This document shows positions 11,019 through 20,521 of a stretch of 64,000 bases of DNA, in pieces. The translations under genes and the position numbers were made by a program. Each line of letters starts with the position of its first letter. The first letter of the stretch is position 1. The notes under the pieces were generated by a model. It had not been told where the DNA came from and did not search any database. It saw only the letters and a program-made list of their open reading frames with translations. Source of the stretch: Rhodococcus sp. Leaf247 (GTDB taxonomy: Bacteria > Actinomycetota > Actinomycetes > Mycobacteriales > Mycobacteriaceae); contig NZ_LMRP01000001.1 in the NCBI RefSeq assembly GCF_001426185.1, forward strand, positions 372,483 through 436,482, written 5' to 3'.

Positions 11019-11381
11019 ATGGCTCGCCTGACAACACTCGCGGCGACGATCGGAGTCACTGCCGCACTGGCACTGTCGCTCACGTCGTGCACCGAGGACG
11101 CTCCCACCGCCGAACGACCGACCGGACCGAACGTGGTGACCGTCGCCGCGATGGCCTACTCCCCCGCGAGCGTCACCATCTCTCCCGGCGACACGGTCAC
11201 GTGGTTCTTCGACGACACCGGCGTCGCGCACAACGTGGTCGGCATCGATGCGGCGTCGCGGTTGCTGCACAGCCCGATGATCTCGTCGGGTCAGTTCAGT
11301 CAGACGTTCGACGACCCCGGAACTTATCCGTACTTCTGCTCGGTGCACCCGAACATGACGGGCACCGTCATCGTCAAGTAG
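11019..11381 (+). CDS. Cupredoxin (plastocyanin-like) lipoprotein
   Basis: A 120-residue secreted copper protein. A signal peptide ends at the lipobox LTSC with C24 lipidated. The cupredoxin domain supplies type-1 copper ligands H71, C107, H110 and M113 in PYFCSVHPNM. It probably carries electrons or binds copper outside the membrane. ATG is preferred because TACCGT, a TANNNT -10-like element, lies 7 bases upstream, which would give a leaderless mRNA; a GTG three codons earlier is possible. It ends 4 bases before the convergent glmS stop. Confidence 0.9.
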   Translation: MARLTTLAATIGVTAALALSLTSCTEDAPTAERPTGPNVVTVAAMAYSPASVTISPGDTVTWFFDDTGVAHNVVGIDAASRLLHSPMISSGQFSQTFDDPGTYPYFCSVHPNMTGTVIVK

Positions 11382-11385
11382 TCGT

Positions 11386-13248
11386 CTACTCGACGGTGAC
11401 GGACTTCGCCAGGTTGCGAGGCTTGTCGACGTCGTAACCGCGCGCCTGAGCCACCTCCGCCGCGAAGACCTGCAGCGGCACCGTCGACAACAACGGCTGC
11501 AGCAGTGACGGCGCCGCCGGGATCTCGATGAGGTGATCGGCGAACGGACGCACTGTCTCGTCGCCCTCCTCGGCGATCACGACGGTACGGGCTCCGCGGG
11601 CCTGGATCTCGCGGATGTTGCTGAGCATCTTCGAGTGCAGCACCGCTCGGCCCTTCGGAGACGGCATCACGATGATCACCGGAAGGCCGTCCTCGATCAG
11701 CGCGATCGGACCGTGCTTGAGCTCACCCGCAGCGAAGCCCTCGGCGTGCATGTACGCGAGTTCCTTGAGCTTGAGCGCACCTTCGAGCGCCACCGGGTAT
11801 CCCACGTGGCGTCCGAGGAACAGCACCGTCGGCGAGGACGCCAGTTCGCGGGCGAGCGCGCGCACCGGCTCGACCGTCTCGAGAACCTTCTGCACCAATG
11901 CGGGCATGGCCTCGAGATCGGCGTACTCGCGCGCGACCTCGTCGGGGTACTTGGTTCCGCGCGCCTGAGCGAGAGCCAGACCCACCAGGTAGTTCGCGGT
12001 CACCTGCGCGAGGAAGGCCTTCGTCGACGCGACACCGATCTCCGGTCCCGCACGCGTGTAGAGAACGGCGTCGGCCTCACGCGGGATCTGCGATCCGTTG
12101 GTGTTGCACACCGCGAGAACGCGGGCCTTCTGCTCCTTCGCGTGCCGCACCGCCTCCAACGTGTCGGCGGTTTCGCCGGACTGCGAGATGGCGACCACCA
12201 GCGTCGAGCGATCCAGGACGGGATCGCGGTAACGGAACTCGCTGGCCAGCTCGACCTCGACGGGCAGACGCGTCCAGTGCTCGATGGCGTACTTGGCCAG
12301 GAGTCCGGAGTGGTACGCACTGCCGCACGCGACGACGAACACCTTGTCGACGTCGCGCAGTTCCTGATCCGACAACCGCTGCTCGTCGAGCACGATGCGT
12401 CCGTCGGTGAAGTGGCCGAGGAGCGTGTCCGCGACGGCCGCCGGCTGCTCCTGGATCTCCTTGAGCATGAAGTAGTCGTGACCGCCCTTCTCGGCGGCGG
12501 CGAGGTCCCAGTCGATCCGGAACGGGCGGCCCTGCGCCGGCGTCCCGTCGAAGTTCATGACGTCGTAGCCGTCGGCGGTGATGACGACCACCTGGTCCTG
12601 GCCCAGTTCGACGGCATCGCGGGTGTGCTCGATGAAGGCGGCGACGTCGGAACCGACGAACATCTCACCGTCACCCACACCGACCACCAACGGTGTGGAG
12701 CGACGCGCGGCGACGATGGTTCCGGGGTGATCGACGTGGGTGAACACCAATGTGAAGGCGCCCTCGAGGCGCTGCAGGACCGACAGTGCGCTCTGCACGA
12801 AGTCGCCTGCGGTGGGGCCGGCGTCGTACGCGGCGGCGACGAGATGGACAGCGACCTCGGTGTCGGTGTCCGACTCGAACTCGACACCGGCGTTCTCGAG
12901 CTCGGCCCGCAGCGGTCCGAAGTTCTCGATGATGCCGTTGTGAACCACGGCGACACGGTTCGCGCGGTCGCGATGCGGGTGTGCGTTGCGGTCCGTCGGA
13001 CGCCCGTGGGTGGCCCACCGCGTGTGGCCGATACCGCTGGTTCCGACGAAGGTGTCGCGGCCCAGATCGTCCAGTTCGGCCTCGAGATTGGCCAGTTTTC
13101 CGGCCTTGCGTTCCACCGTCATGCCACCCGCGCCGTCCAGAACGGCGATGCCCGCGGAGTCGTATCCGCGGTACTCCATCCGGCGCAGCGCCTCCACCAC
13201 CACCGGCAGCGCTCGACGATGTCCGACGTACCCGACGATTCCGCACAT
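11386..13248 (-). CDS. glmS: Glutamine-fructose-6-phosphate aminotransferase (isomerizing)
   Basis: GlmS makes glucosamine-6-phosphate, the first step to UDP-GlcNAc for peptidoglycan. The start at MCGIVGYVG exposes Cys2, the N-terminal nucleophile of the glutaminase domain. Two SIS domains follow, and the C-terminus DKPRNLAKSVTVE is canonical. Length 620 residues is normal. The frame continues upstream, but those codons are not GlmS and would bury the nucleophile. glmM, the next pathway step, is 4 kb away in the same orientation. Confidence 0.97.
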   Translation of the reverse strand: MCGIVGYVGHRRALPVVVEALRRMEYRGYDSAGIAVLDGAGGMTVERKAGKLANLEAELDDLGRDTFVGTSGIGHTRWATHGRPTDRNAHPHRDRANRVAVVHNGIIENFGPLRAELENAGVEFESDTDTEVAVHLVAAAYDAGPTAGDFVQSALSVLQRLEGAFTLVFTHVDHPGTIVAARRSTPLVVGVGDGEMFVGSDVAAFIEHTRDAVELGQDQVVVITADGYDVMNFDGTPAQGRPFRIDWDLAAAEKGGHDYFMLKEIQEQPAAVADTLLGHFTDGRIVLDEQRLSDQELRDVDKVFVVACGSAYHSGLLAKYAIEHWTRLPVEVELASEFRYRDPVLDRSTLVVAISQSGETADTLEAVRHAKEQKARVLAVCNTNGSQIPREADAVLYTRAGPEIGVASTKAFLAQVTANYLVGLALAQARGTKYPDEVAREYADLEAMPALVQKVLETVEPVRALARELASSPTVLFLGRHVGYPVALEGALKLKELAYMHAEGFAAGELKHGPIALIEDGLPVIIVMPSPKGRAVLHSKMLSNIREIQARGARTVVIAEEGDETVRPFADHLIEIPAAPSLLQPLLSTVPLQVFAAEVAQARGYDVDKPRNLAKSVTVE

Positions 13249-13315
13249 GGGACGACAGCCTACTTCGGGACGGACCGTGCCCCTGCCGCCCGGCCGGTCG
13301 ACTACGGTCAGTGCT

Positions 13316-14182
13316 GTGCCGAAGACGCAGAAGCTGGTCGCCGACCTCACCAAGACCGGTCCTCATCGCGTGTTGCGCGGTGATCTCGCACTCGCCGGGC
13401 TCCCGGGTGTGATCTACACACCGAGTGAAGGCTCGGGCCTGCCCGCCGTCGCATTCGGCCACGGGTGGATGACCGGCTCGGTGCATTACGAGTCGACACT
13501 CAGGCACCTCGCATCGTGGGGCATCGTCGTCGTGGCGCCCGACACGCAGCGCGGACCGGTTCCGTCGCACAGCGCACTGGCTCAGGATCTGCTGGTCTCG
13601 CTCGACGTGTGCACCGGAATCCGCCTCGGCACCGGCGACATCAGCGTGAACCCGTCGAAGCTCGGATTGGTCGGACACTCCATGGGTGCCGGCGTGGCCG
13701 TCATCGCGGCGTCTCGCCGCCCCGACATCGCCGCGCTGGGCGCTCTGTACCCCGCTCCGACCTCGCCGCGCGCCTTGTCGCCGGACATCGCCGGTCGCGT
13801 GACGGCCCCCGCGCTCGTCCTCGGCAGCCCCTCCGAGCTGAACTCGCTGACTGCGGAGCCGGTCGCGCTGGCCGACGCCCTGGCCGGACAGACCTTGCTG
13901 CGCATCATCGACAAGTCCGAAGGCGACGGAATCGTCGAGGGTCGCAAGCTCCTGAGCTTCCTCGGCGTCGGCAATGCGCAGCCGAAGACGCGGAAATCGG
14001 TGCGCGCACTGCTCACCGGGTTCCTGCTGCACCGACTCGAAGGTGACGACACCTACGAGGACTTCTCCGATCCCGATGCCGTGATCAAGGGCACCGAGGT
14101 CGTCGACCCCGATGCCCCCACCGCGGATGCCCCCAAGAAGGTCAGCGCGCTACGTCAGCTCAGCCACCTCGCCGGTCGCTGA
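13316..14182 (+). CDS. Alpha/beta hydrolase (dienelactone-hydrolase-like, Rv3438-type)
   Basis: A 288-residue hydrolase with VAFGHGWMTG as the oxyanion region near residue 50 and the nucleophile elbow GHSMGAG near 120. The GTG start at VPKTQKLVADL lies 67 bases from the divergent glmS start, and TACGGT seven bases upstream of GTG resembles a leaderless -10. Position next to glmS matches Rv3438 of M. tuberculosis. Substrate unknown. The last 28 bases overlap the convergent small gene. Confidence 0.85.
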   Translation: MPKTQKLVADLTKTGPHRVLRGDLALAGLPGVIYTPSEGSGLPAVAFGHGWMTGSVHYESTLRHLASWGIVVVAPDTQRGPVPSHSALAQDLLVSLDVCTGIRLGTGDISVNPSKLGLVGHSMGAGVAVIAASRRPDIAALGALYPAPTSPRALSPDIAGRVTAPALVLGSPSELNSLTAEPVALADALAGQTLLRIIDKSEGDGIVEGRKLLSFLGVGNAQPKTRKSVRALLTGFLLHRLEGDDTYEDFSDPDAVIKGTEVVDPDAPTADAPKKVSALRQLSHLAGR

Positions 14183-14397
14183 ACCCGGTCGTCGCGCGGG
14201 GCGTCGTCGCCGGCAGCGGGTTCCTTCGCCGACCTGAGGAAGGTGCCGGGGCGTCGCCCGTCCGGCGTCGCTGCGACCTCCGCGCGGCGACGCGCCCGCT
14301 CGTCGGCCTCCGCCAGTCGTTCGCGGACTCGACGCGTCGCTACGCGGTGATCGGCGACGATCGCCTCGATGATGTCGGCACTGTTGCGCGCGTTCAC
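14155..14397 (-). CDS. Small hypothetical protein, third gene of a T7SS-related operon
   Basis: An 80-residue product beginning MNARNSADIIEAIVADHRVATRRVRERLAEA (residues 1-31), predicted mostly helical, with an Arg- and Pro-rich tail. GTG overlaps the stop of the upstream 515-residue gene by GTGA, which argues for translation. I recognise no family. It overlaps the end of the convergent hydrolase by 28 bases, so the tail may be poorly conserved. Confidence 0.55.
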   Translation of the reverse strand: MNARNSADIIEAIVADHRVATRRVRERLAEADERARRRAEVAATPDGRRPGTFLRSAKEPAAGDDAPRDDRVQRPARWLS

Positions 14398-15941
14398 AGC
14401 GGCCCCGCCTCGGCGGCCTCGGGCTGAGCCAGCTCGTCGGCCAGCGCGGCCTCACCACCCGAGGCGGCCGGCGGCTCGGGAAGCGGACCGGCCGACGACG
14501 GTTCCAGCTCCGGTGGCGCACAGTCGGCCCCGGCATCCGCGACCGCAGGTGGTTCCGTGCTCGGTTCGGCGCTCATCGGCGGCTCCGGTGCCACCGTGTC
14601 GGGGGTCGGCCCCTCTCCTGTCTCCGCCGGGGCGTCGACTGGGGCTTCGGGTGTGTCGGTATCGGGTGCGGTGTCCAGCGTTTCGGTCGCGGGCGCGTCG
14701 GAACCGGGTGCTTCAGTAACGGGCGCATCGGGGTCGAGGAGGCGGATGTCGAGGGCCCCGTCGTCGGTCAGTGCGACCCGTATCCCCTGTCCTTGCCACT
14801 CCGCCTCGAGATGTCCGAGTTCACCGGCTGCTGTCGCCGGTGCAGATGGCGGACCGTCCTCAGGACAGCCCGGCGGGACCATTGCCGTCGGGAGTGTCGG
14901 CGGCGCCGATGAACTTACCGACGAGTCGTCGCTCGACACGAGCGCCGAGACGACGCCACGCACGAGATCGCCCAACGGATCGGAAGCCGGAGATCCCGAA
15001 GCTGCAGGGGCACCTAGCACAGGATCGGCTTCGACGGGCGCGGCGGGCGGCTGGGGCGCGGCAGCCGCAGGGCCGGTCCCTGCCGGATCTTGCTCGTCGA
15101 CTGTGCTTGTCGGGCAACCACAGTCGGCCGGACCGATGATTCCGGTGCTGGTCGGATAGGGCTCGGTGTTCACATCACCCAGGGCAGCTGTCAGGGCCGC
15201 GTAGATCTCCGTCACGGCGGTATCGGTGGCCGTACACATCTGCTCGAACGCCGCGATGCGTTCCGTCACCGCGGGCACGAAGACGGTGTCCAGCCACGCC
15301 CGGCACTGCGCAGCAACCGGCTCGACGATGCGGCTCTGAACCTCGCCCTGCGAGGTCGCTCCGAGGAGTTCGTCTTGCAGTGTGGGAAACAGCGACGAGA
15401 GCAGTCCCACGGTGCCCGTCGCACCGTCGACGTGACCGCCGGCTCCCGCGACGGTCGCCGCGACCAGTGCCGCGTCTCGCCCACCGACCTCCGGGCTCCA
15501 GAAATGCGCGGTGGTGATCGATTTGTCCTCGACCACCGATCTCAGCCCTGCCGACGCTGTATCCATTGCCGACGCCACGGCGTCGAGAAGGTCGACGTCG
15601 GCTGCGGACCTGGTCGACTGCCGACCCAGCAGGTCGAGCGCGGCGTCGGAGCCACTGCCCCGCCATGCGTTCCCCAGTTGGACGGCCGCGTCGGCATGAC
15701 GGCCGGACTGCGTGCGCGCGTCCGCGGCCACTGCGCGCACCAGGTCGGCGTCGGATTGAAGCAGGTCCGCATCGAGACCCCGTTGCTCGTCGTATCGCGC
15801 GCACGAGGCCGGGTACGAGGTGGGAAGGGTAGCTCCGCCGGCCACGGCGAGTGGCACGAAGACCTCGAAGAACCGCAGTCCGACGGCCCCCGCATCGAGC
15901 AATTCCTCCACCGTCCGCGTGGTCGAGGTCGGCGCCGTCAT
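14394..15941 (-). CDS. Large helical protein with acidic Pro/Ala-rich tail (Rv3439c-like)
   Basis: A 515-residue protein. Residues 1-260 are helical and Ala/Asp-rich with few motifs (AFEQMCTATDTAV near 250). About residues 310-515 are low-complexity Pro/Ala/Glu/Ser/Thr. There is no signal peptide or clear membrane helix. Context, length and composition match the Ala/Pro-rich Rv3439c of M. tuberculosis, beside Rv3440c and the ESX-4 locus. The architecture of a helical N-terminal half plus disordered tail resembles type VII substrates. ATG at 15941 overlaps the upstream gene by ATGA. Biochemical function unknown. Confidence 0.75.
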   Translation of the reverse strand: MTAPTSTTRTVEELLDAGAVGLRFFEVFVPLAVAGGATLPTSYPASCARYDEQRGLDADLLQSDADLVRAVAADARTQSGRHADAAVQLGNAWRGSGSDAALDLLGRQSTRSAADVDLLDAVASAMDTASAGLRSVVEDKSITTAHFWSPEVGGRDAALVAATVAGAGGHVDGATGTVGLLSSLFPTLQDELLGATSQGEVQSRIVEPVAAQCRAWLDTVFVPAVTERIAAFEQMCTATDTAVTEIYAALTAALGDVNTEPYPTSTGIIGPADCGCPTSTVDEQDPAGTGPAAAAPQPPAAPVEADPVLGAPAASGSPASDPLGDLVRGVVSALVSSDDSSVSSSAPPTLPTAMVPPGCPEDGPPSAPATAAGELGHLEAEWQGQGIRVALTDDGALDIRLLDPDAPVTEAPGSDAPATETLDTAPDTDTPEAPVDAPAETGEGPTPDTVAPEPPMSAEPSTEPPAVADAGADCAPPELEPSSAGPLPEPPAASGGEAALADELAQPEAAEAGPL

Positions 15942-16246
15942 CTCACGCCCCCGGGCAACGCGCCGGCGGTGGCGGTGTCCACCGACGCAGATGCTGTGAC
16001 GGCCGACCGGATCGACGACGACGTCTCCGTCGTCGCGTGCGACCACGCACGCAGTGCGCCCGACAGGTGCCCCAGGCCTGTCGCGAGGTCGGCGGCCGAG
16101 GATCGGTAGTTCCGACCGCCCGTATCCGGACCGAATGCGCGGCCGTCCAGGCGATCGGCACACCGTGCCACATCGTCGGACGAGCGCTCGAGCTCCGATG
16201 CGGCCTCCCCTGCAGCCCGCGCGTCCAGTGTTGTTTCCGTACTCAT
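15938..16246 (-). CDS. WXG100-sized type VII secretion-related protein (Rv3440c-like)
   Basis: This 102-residue helical protein has two Ala/Ser-rich helices around a central GPDTGGRNYRSS turn, the size and fold style of ESX/EspC-type type VII partners. It has no exact WXG motif. It is first in a three-gene operon with the Rv3439c-like gene. A GGAGGGGGTGGG site precedes the ATG. Synteny with Rv3440c supports the call. It may pair with the next gene product as a secreted heterodimer, which is inference. Confidence 0.7.
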   Translation of the reverse strand: MSTETTLDARAAGEAASELERSSDDVARCADRLDGRAFGPDTGGRNYRSSAADLATGLGHLSGALRAWSHATTETSSSIRSAVTASASVDTATAGALPGGVR

Positions 16247-16401
16247 CGCCCACCCCCTCCAGCTGTGCTCCCCCTCTTGGACGCACGGGTCGAGTGGGCA
16301 GTTCCCTCCGAACAGCGGCCCTCACCACAGTGGACGCCGACCGGACGGTAACGTCCGATTCCACAGGCGAGTAACACACACCTCTAGCACCAGGGAGACT
16401 C

Positions 16402-17442
16402 ATGCGAATCGGGATGCAGCTGAACTATTCGGGCGGCTTCAGCGAAACGGTCGAGGAGGTCGGCGCACTCGAGAATGCAGGAATGGACATCGTCTTCGTT
16501 CCGGAGGCGTACTCGTTCGACGCAGTCAGCCAGATCGGCTTCCTCGCAGCCAAGACGTCCACGATCCAGCTGGCGTCGGGCATCTTCCAGATCTACACCC
16601 GCACCCCGTCGCTGCTGGCCATGACCGCGGCCGGCCTGGACTACGTGTCGGGTGGCCGGTTCGTGATGGGCATCGGAGCCTCCGGCCCCCAGGTCATCGA
16701 GGGATTCCACGGCGTGAAGTACGACGCCCCGCTGGGCCGCACCCGCGAGATCATCGAGATCTGCCGCCAGGTGTGGCGCCGCGAGAAGGTGCAGTTCGAG
16801 GGCAAGTACTACCAGATCCCGCTGCCCGCCGATCAGGGCACCGGGCTCGGCAAGCCGCTCAAGCTCATCAATCACCCTGTGCGCGCGGAGATTCCGATCG
16901 TCATCGCCTCACTCGGCCCGAAGAATGTCGCGCTTACCGCTGAACTGGCGCAGGGCTGGGAGCCCATCTTCTTCCACCCGGAGAAGGCCGAGTCCGTGTG
17001 GGGTGAGTCCCTCGCCGCCGGCAAGGCGAAGCGCGATCCGTCGCTCGGTGAGCTCGACGTCTTCGCGAGCCCGGTCGTGGCGATCGGCGACGACGCCGAT
17101 CAGTATCTGCCCTTCATCAAGCCGCAGCTCTCGCTGTACATCGGCGGCATGGGCGCCAAGGGCAAGAACTTCTACAACGACCTCGCCGTCCGCTACGGCT
17201 ACGAGGAAGAGGCGGAGAAGATCCAGGACCTGTACCTGGCGGGCAAGAAGGACGAGGCCACCGCTGCCGTGCCCGACGAGTTGGTGCGCGCGATCTCTCT
17301 GATCGGCACCGAGAGCTACGTCAAGGAACGCTTGGCGGCGTTCGACGCAGCCGGTGTCACCACCCTGAACATCCATCCCATCGCTGCCGACACCGCGGGT
17401 CGTGTGTCGCAGGTCGAGCAGCTCAAGGCTCTGATCGGCTGA
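16402..17442 (+). CDS. LLM-class F420-type flavin-dependent oxidoreductase
   Basis: A 346-residue luciferase-like TIM-barrel oxidoreductase from MRIGMQLNYSGGF to VEQLKALIG. The GRFVMGIGASGPQVIEGFHG segment near residue 90 and VPEAYSFDA near 35 are typical of F420-dependent members such as Rv3520c. The cofactor is inferred. AGGGAG precedes the ATG. It is divergent from the Rv3440c-like operon (155-base gap holding both promoters) and ends 4 bases from the convergent glmM stop. Confidence 0.92.
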   Translation: MRIGMQLNYSGGFSETVEEVGALENAGMDIVFVPEAYSFDAVSQIGFLAAKTSTIQLASGIFQIYTRTPSLLAMTAAGLDYVSGGRFVMGIGASGPQVIEGFHGVKYDAPLGRTREIIEICRQVWRREKVQFEGKYYQIPLPADQGTGLGKPLKLINHPVRAEIPIVIASLGPKNVALTAELAQGWEPIFFHPEKAESVWGESLAAGKAKRDPSLGELDVFASPVVAIGDDADQYLPFIKPQLSLYIGGMGAKGKNFYNDLAVRYGYEEEAEKIQDLYLAGKKDEATAAVPDELVRAISLIGTESYVKERLAAFDAAGVTTLNIHPIAADTAGRVSQVEQLKALIG

Positions 17443-17446
17443 TGCG

Positions 17447-18784
17447 TCAGACTGCGCCGACCACGTCCGCGATGTGGTCGGCCAGTCGACGGGCCGTCTC
17501 GGCCGTACCGGCTTCCACCATCACCCGCACCAGCTGTTCGGTGCCGGAGGGGCGCAGCAACACGCGGCCGTCCTGGCCCAGTTCGTCCTGGGCGGTTCTG
17601 ACGGCGTCCACGACGGCGCCGGCAGTCGTCGATGCCGACTTGTCGACGACGGGCACGTTGACGAGCACCTGAGGCAACGTCCGCATGACGGACGCCAACT
17701 CCGTCAGAGTCCGCCCCGTCTCCGCCATCCGGGCCATGATCTGCAGGCCGGTCAGCACCCCGTCACCCGTGGTTCCGAAGGCCGGGAGCACGATGTGTCC
17801 GGACTGCTCTCCGCCCAGTCCGTACTGGCCTGCTCGCAATTCCTCCAGGACGTAGCGATCGCCGACTGCGGTGGTACGCAGCGTGATTCCTGCCTCGCGC
17901 ATCGCGATGTGCAGTCCCAGATTGCTCATGACGGTGGCCACGAGTGTGTCAGCGGGCAGCTCACCGGCGTCCTTCATCGCGAGCGCGAGAATCGCCATGA
18001 TCGCGTCTCCGTCCACGACGGCTCCGGAGGCGTCGACGGCGAGACACCGGTCGGCGTCGCCGTCGTGTGCGAGACCGAGATCGGCGCCGTGCTCGGCGAC
18101 AGCCTTCTGCAGGACGTCGAGGTGGGTGGACCCGCACCCGTCGTTGATGTTGAGGCCGTTCGGGTCGGCGTTGATGGCGATCACCGTGGCTCCGGCGGCC
18201 CGATAGGCATCGGGGGCTGCGGTGGACGCGGCACCGTGCGCACAGTCGACGACGACGGTGATGCCGTCGAGGCGTCGGGTGACGATCTTGGCGAGGTGGT
18301 CCTCGTAGCGGGACAACGCATCGGGGGCGGTACGCACGCGTCCGATGGCGGCCCCGACGGGCCCTCCCGGAGGCGCATCGAGGAGCGCCTCGATGCGGTC
18401 TTCCTGGGCGTCGTCCAGCTTGTGGCCGCCGGCGGCGAAGAACTTGATGCCGTTGTCCGGCATGGCGTTGTGGGACGCCGAGATCATGACGCCGAGTGCG
18501 GCGTCGTACGCGTCGGTGAGGTAGGCCAGGGCGGGAGTGGGCACGACCCCGACCGTCAGGACGTCGACTCCGGCGGAGGACAGTCCCGCGACGATGGCGG
18601 CTTCCAGCATCTCGCCGCTGGCGCGTGGATCGCGACCCACGACCGCTACGGGCCTCGTGGGAGTCTCGTCGGCGTTGTCACCGAGAACAGTTGCGGCAGC
18701 GCGGCCGAGCCGCAGTGCTAGGTCCGCGGTCACCTCCTCGTTGGCCAGTCCCCGAACCCCGTCGGTTCCGAACAAGCGAGTCAT
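17447..18784 (-). CDS. glmM: Phosphoglucosamine mutase
   Basis: GlmM converts glucosamine-6-phosphate to glucosamine-1-phosphate. The 445-residue protein has the phosphoserine S104 in [10 protein letters not shown], the metal loop DGDADR near 240 and the C-terminal phosphate loop [20 protein letters not shown] precedes the ATG. It follows rpsI by 110 bases across a strong hairpin, in the same order as Rv3441c-Rv3442c. Confidence 0.97.
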   Translation of the reverse strand: MTRLFGTDGVRGLANEEVTADLALRLGRAAATVLGDNADETPTRPVAVVGRDPRASGEMLEAAIVAGLSSAGVDVLTVGVVPTPALAYLTDAYDAALGVMISASHNAMPDNGIKFFAAGGHKLDDAQEDRIEALLDAPPGGPVGAAIGRVRTAPDALSRYEDHLAKIVTRRLDGITVVVDCAHGAASTAAPDAYRAAGATVIAINADPNGLNINDGCGSTHLDVLQKAVAEHGADLGLAHDGDADRCLAVDASGAVVDGDAIMAILALAMKDAGELPADTLVATVMSNLGLHIAMREAGITLRTTAVGDRYVLEELRAGQYGLGGEQSGHIVLPAFGTTGDGVLTGLQIMARMAETGRTLTELASVMRTLPQVLVNVPVVDKSASTTAGAVVDAVRTAQDELGQDGRVLLRPSGTEQLVRVMVEAGTAETARRLADHIADVVGAV

Positions 18785-18826
18785 GACGCGTACCTCTTTC
18801 GAGCGGTGGTGCAGATGCAGGTGACA

Positions 18827-18877
18827 CGAAGCAGGCGCCCGCGGCGGTCCTCACGACCGGCCGGAGCGCCTGCTTCG
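18827..18877 (-). terminator. Hairpin terminator or attenuator between rpsI and glmM
   Basis: CGAAGCAGGCGC (18827-18838) pairs perfectly with GCGCCTGCTTCG (18866-18877). Inside, CGGTC/GACCG forms a second short stem. No T-run follows. It probably ends or reduces rplM-rpsI transcription before glmM. Confidence 0.65.
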
Positions 18878-18894
18878 GAACAGAAGAGCTGGTG

Positions 18895-19431
18895 TCAGCG
18901 CTTCGAGTACTGCGATGCCTTACGGGCCTTCTTCAGGCCGTACTTCTTGCGCTCCACGGCACGCGGGTCACGCGTGAGGAAGCCGGCCTTCTTGAGGGCG
19001 GGGCGATCGTCCGGGGTGACCTCGATGAGGGCACGGGCGATGGCCAGACGCAGCGCGCCGGCCTGTCCGGACGGGCCGCCACCGTGCAGGAGGGCGGTGA
19101 TGTCGAAACCGTCAGCGCGCTCGACGGTGACGAACGGAGACTTGATGAGCTGCTGGTGCACCTTGTTGGGGAAGTAATCCTCGAGGGTGCGGCCGTTGAG
19201 CTTGAAGTCACCGGAACCGGGGGTCATGCGGACGCGGACGACGGCTTCCTTACGACGACCGACCGTGGTGACGGGGCGGTCGATGTAGATGGCCGGACGT
19301 GCTGCGGCTTCGATGTCGGCAACGACCTCGGGCTCCTCGACGGAGACGAACTCGTCGGCGATCTCGACGGTTTCGGCCGGGACGTTCTCCTCGGCCGTTT
19401 CGGTCACGACGTTCTCTTCGGGCGCGGTCAC
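18895..19431 (-). CDS. rpsI: 30S ribosomal protein S9
   Basis: The S9 domain occupies the last ~130 of 178 residues, from [14 protein letters not shown] to the canonical [12 protein letters not shown] end that reaches the decoding site. Residues 1-45 are an acidic Glu/Val-rich extension, common in actinobacterial S9. The GTG start overlaps the rplM stop by GTGA, giving the coupled L13-S9 pair. Confidence 0.98.
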   Translation of the reverse strand: MTAPEENVVTETAEENVPAETVEIADEFVSVEEPEVVADIEAAARPAIYIDRPVTTVGRRKEAVVRVRMTPGSGDFKLNGRTLEDYFPNKVHQQLIKSPFVTVERADGFDITALLHGGGPSGQAGALRLAIARALIEVTPDDRPALKKAGFLTRDPRAVERKKYGLKKARKASQYSKR

Positions 19432-19871
19432 TGGGACACCTGCTTGATCTCGTACGGAACGGGCTGCTGAGCCGTGTGGGGGTGATCGGGGCCTGCGTAG
19501 ACCTTGAGCTTGCCGGCGATGGCGTTGCCCAGCTTGGTCTTGGGGATCATGCCCTTGATGGCCTTCTCCACGACGCGGTCGGGGTTCTTGTCCAGAACCT
19601 CACCGATGCTGCGCGCACGGAGGCCACCCGGGAAGCCCGAGTGGTGGTAGTGGAACTTGTCGGTACGCTTGTTGCCGCTGATCGCGACCTTCTCAGCGTT
19701 GATGACGATGACGAAGTCTCCGCCGTCGAGGTTGGGTGAATAGGTGGGCTTGTGCTTGCCGCGCAGCAAAGTTGCTGCCTGGACGGCAAGGCGGCCGAGA
19801 ACGACGTCGGTGGCGTCGATCACGTGCCAGGTCCGGGTGATATCCCCGGCCTTTTGGCTGTACGTGGACAC
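19428..19871 (-). CDS. rplM: 50S ribosomal protein L13
   Basis: A 147-residue L13 from [20 protein letters not shown] to [11 protein letters not shown]. It shows the family segments [16 protein letters not shown] and [11 protein letters not shown] at 19871 is chosen because AAGGAAG precedes it and it gives the normal length; the frame extends upstream without L13 similarity. First gene of the rplM-rpsI operon. Confidence 0.97.
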   Translation of the reverse strand: MSTYSQKAGDITRTWHVIDATDVVLGRLAVQAATLLRGKHKPTYSPNLDGGDFVIVINAEKVAISGNKRTDKFHYHHSGFPGGLRARSIGEVLDKNPDRVVEKAIKGMIPKTKLGNAIAGKLKVYAGPDHPHTAQQPVPYEIKQVSQ

Positions 19872-20000
19872 AGAACTTCCTTGTCTCATCGCTGATGGTG
19901 CTGGCCAGGCGCGTGGTCGGCATCCTCGGCGGCCAGTGGAGACCCGAGGTACCGGTATCGGTCGAACGTGACGACTCGATGTACCGAACGCCAACGGTGT

Positions 20001-20030
20001 ACCTTACCGGCCCACGTACTGGCAGGTCAA
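20001..20030 (-). promoter_or_regulatory. Promoter of rplM-rpsI
   Basis: On the minus strand TTGACC (20030-20025), an 18-base spacer and TAAGGT (20006-20001) fit a housekeeping-type promoter. The mRNA would have a leader of about 120 bases before the rplM GTG. Confidence 0.65.
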
Positions 20031-20055
20031 AACCCCTAGGTCGAACCCTGAACGG

Positions 20056-20433
20056 TCACCGTCGACGAGAGGTGCAGTCGATGCACCGCCGCGCCGTCGG
20101 CAGCGCGTCCAGCCGCGCCTCCGCGATGGCTCCCCCACACACTTCACACACTCCGTAGGTTCCCCGCTCGACGCGCAGCTCCGCGTCGTCGAGCTCGCGG
20201 AGTTCGTCGCGAGCTTCCCGCGACATGGACGCGATGGCGGCGCGCTCGAAGGCGATGGTCGAGCCCTCGGGGTCGTGTTCGTCGTCGTCGGTGGTCCACC
20301 GAGATCCCTCGACGATGGTCTGGTGCTGACGCGCGAGCGAGACGATGCGCGCCTCGGTCGCGGCGCGTTCGGCTGCGACACGCGCGCGTGCACGTGCCTT
20401 GTCGGCGGGCTGGGCGTACGGCGGATCGGTCAT
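20056..20433 (-). CDS. DksA/TraR-type C4 zinc-finger protein
   Basis: A 125-residue protein with a coiled-coil N-terminal half (RARVAAERAATEARIVSLARQ, residues 14-34) and a C-terminal four-cysteine zinc finger CEVCGG...CIDC, as in TraR/DksA proteins that bind the RNA polymerase secondary channel. The DxxDxA acidic tip is not clearly present, so direct DksA activity is uncertain. ATG at 20433 follows GGAGG by 5 bases. It lies downstream of esxT across a hairpin and just before the rplM promoter. Confidence 0.85.
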   Translation of the reverse strand: MTDPPYAQPADKARARARVAAERAATEARIVSLARQHQTIVEGSRWTTDDDEHDPEGSTIAFERAAIASMSREARDELRELDDAELRVERGTYGVCEVCGGAIAEARLDALPTARRCIDCTSRRR

Positions 20434-20469
20434 GTCGACCTCCATCATCCTCCGAACGCAGGACGTAGC

Positions 20470-20503
20470 GGAGAACCGGACACCCCCCACACCCCGGTTC
20501 CCC
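20470..20503 (-). terminator. Possible terminator after esxT
   Basis: GGAGAACCGG (20470-20479) pairs with CCGGTTCCCC (20494-20503) with one mismatch and a 14-base loop, in the 88-base gap between esxT and the zinc-finger gene. No T-run follows. Confidence 0.4.
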
Positions 20504-20521
20504 GCCACGCCCTCCTTCACG

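Noticed and set aside
12671-14032. Long minus-strand frame across the 5' part of glmS and the adjacent hydrolase
   Set aside because: It covers two well-supported genes in other frames and is Arg/Gly-rich noise.
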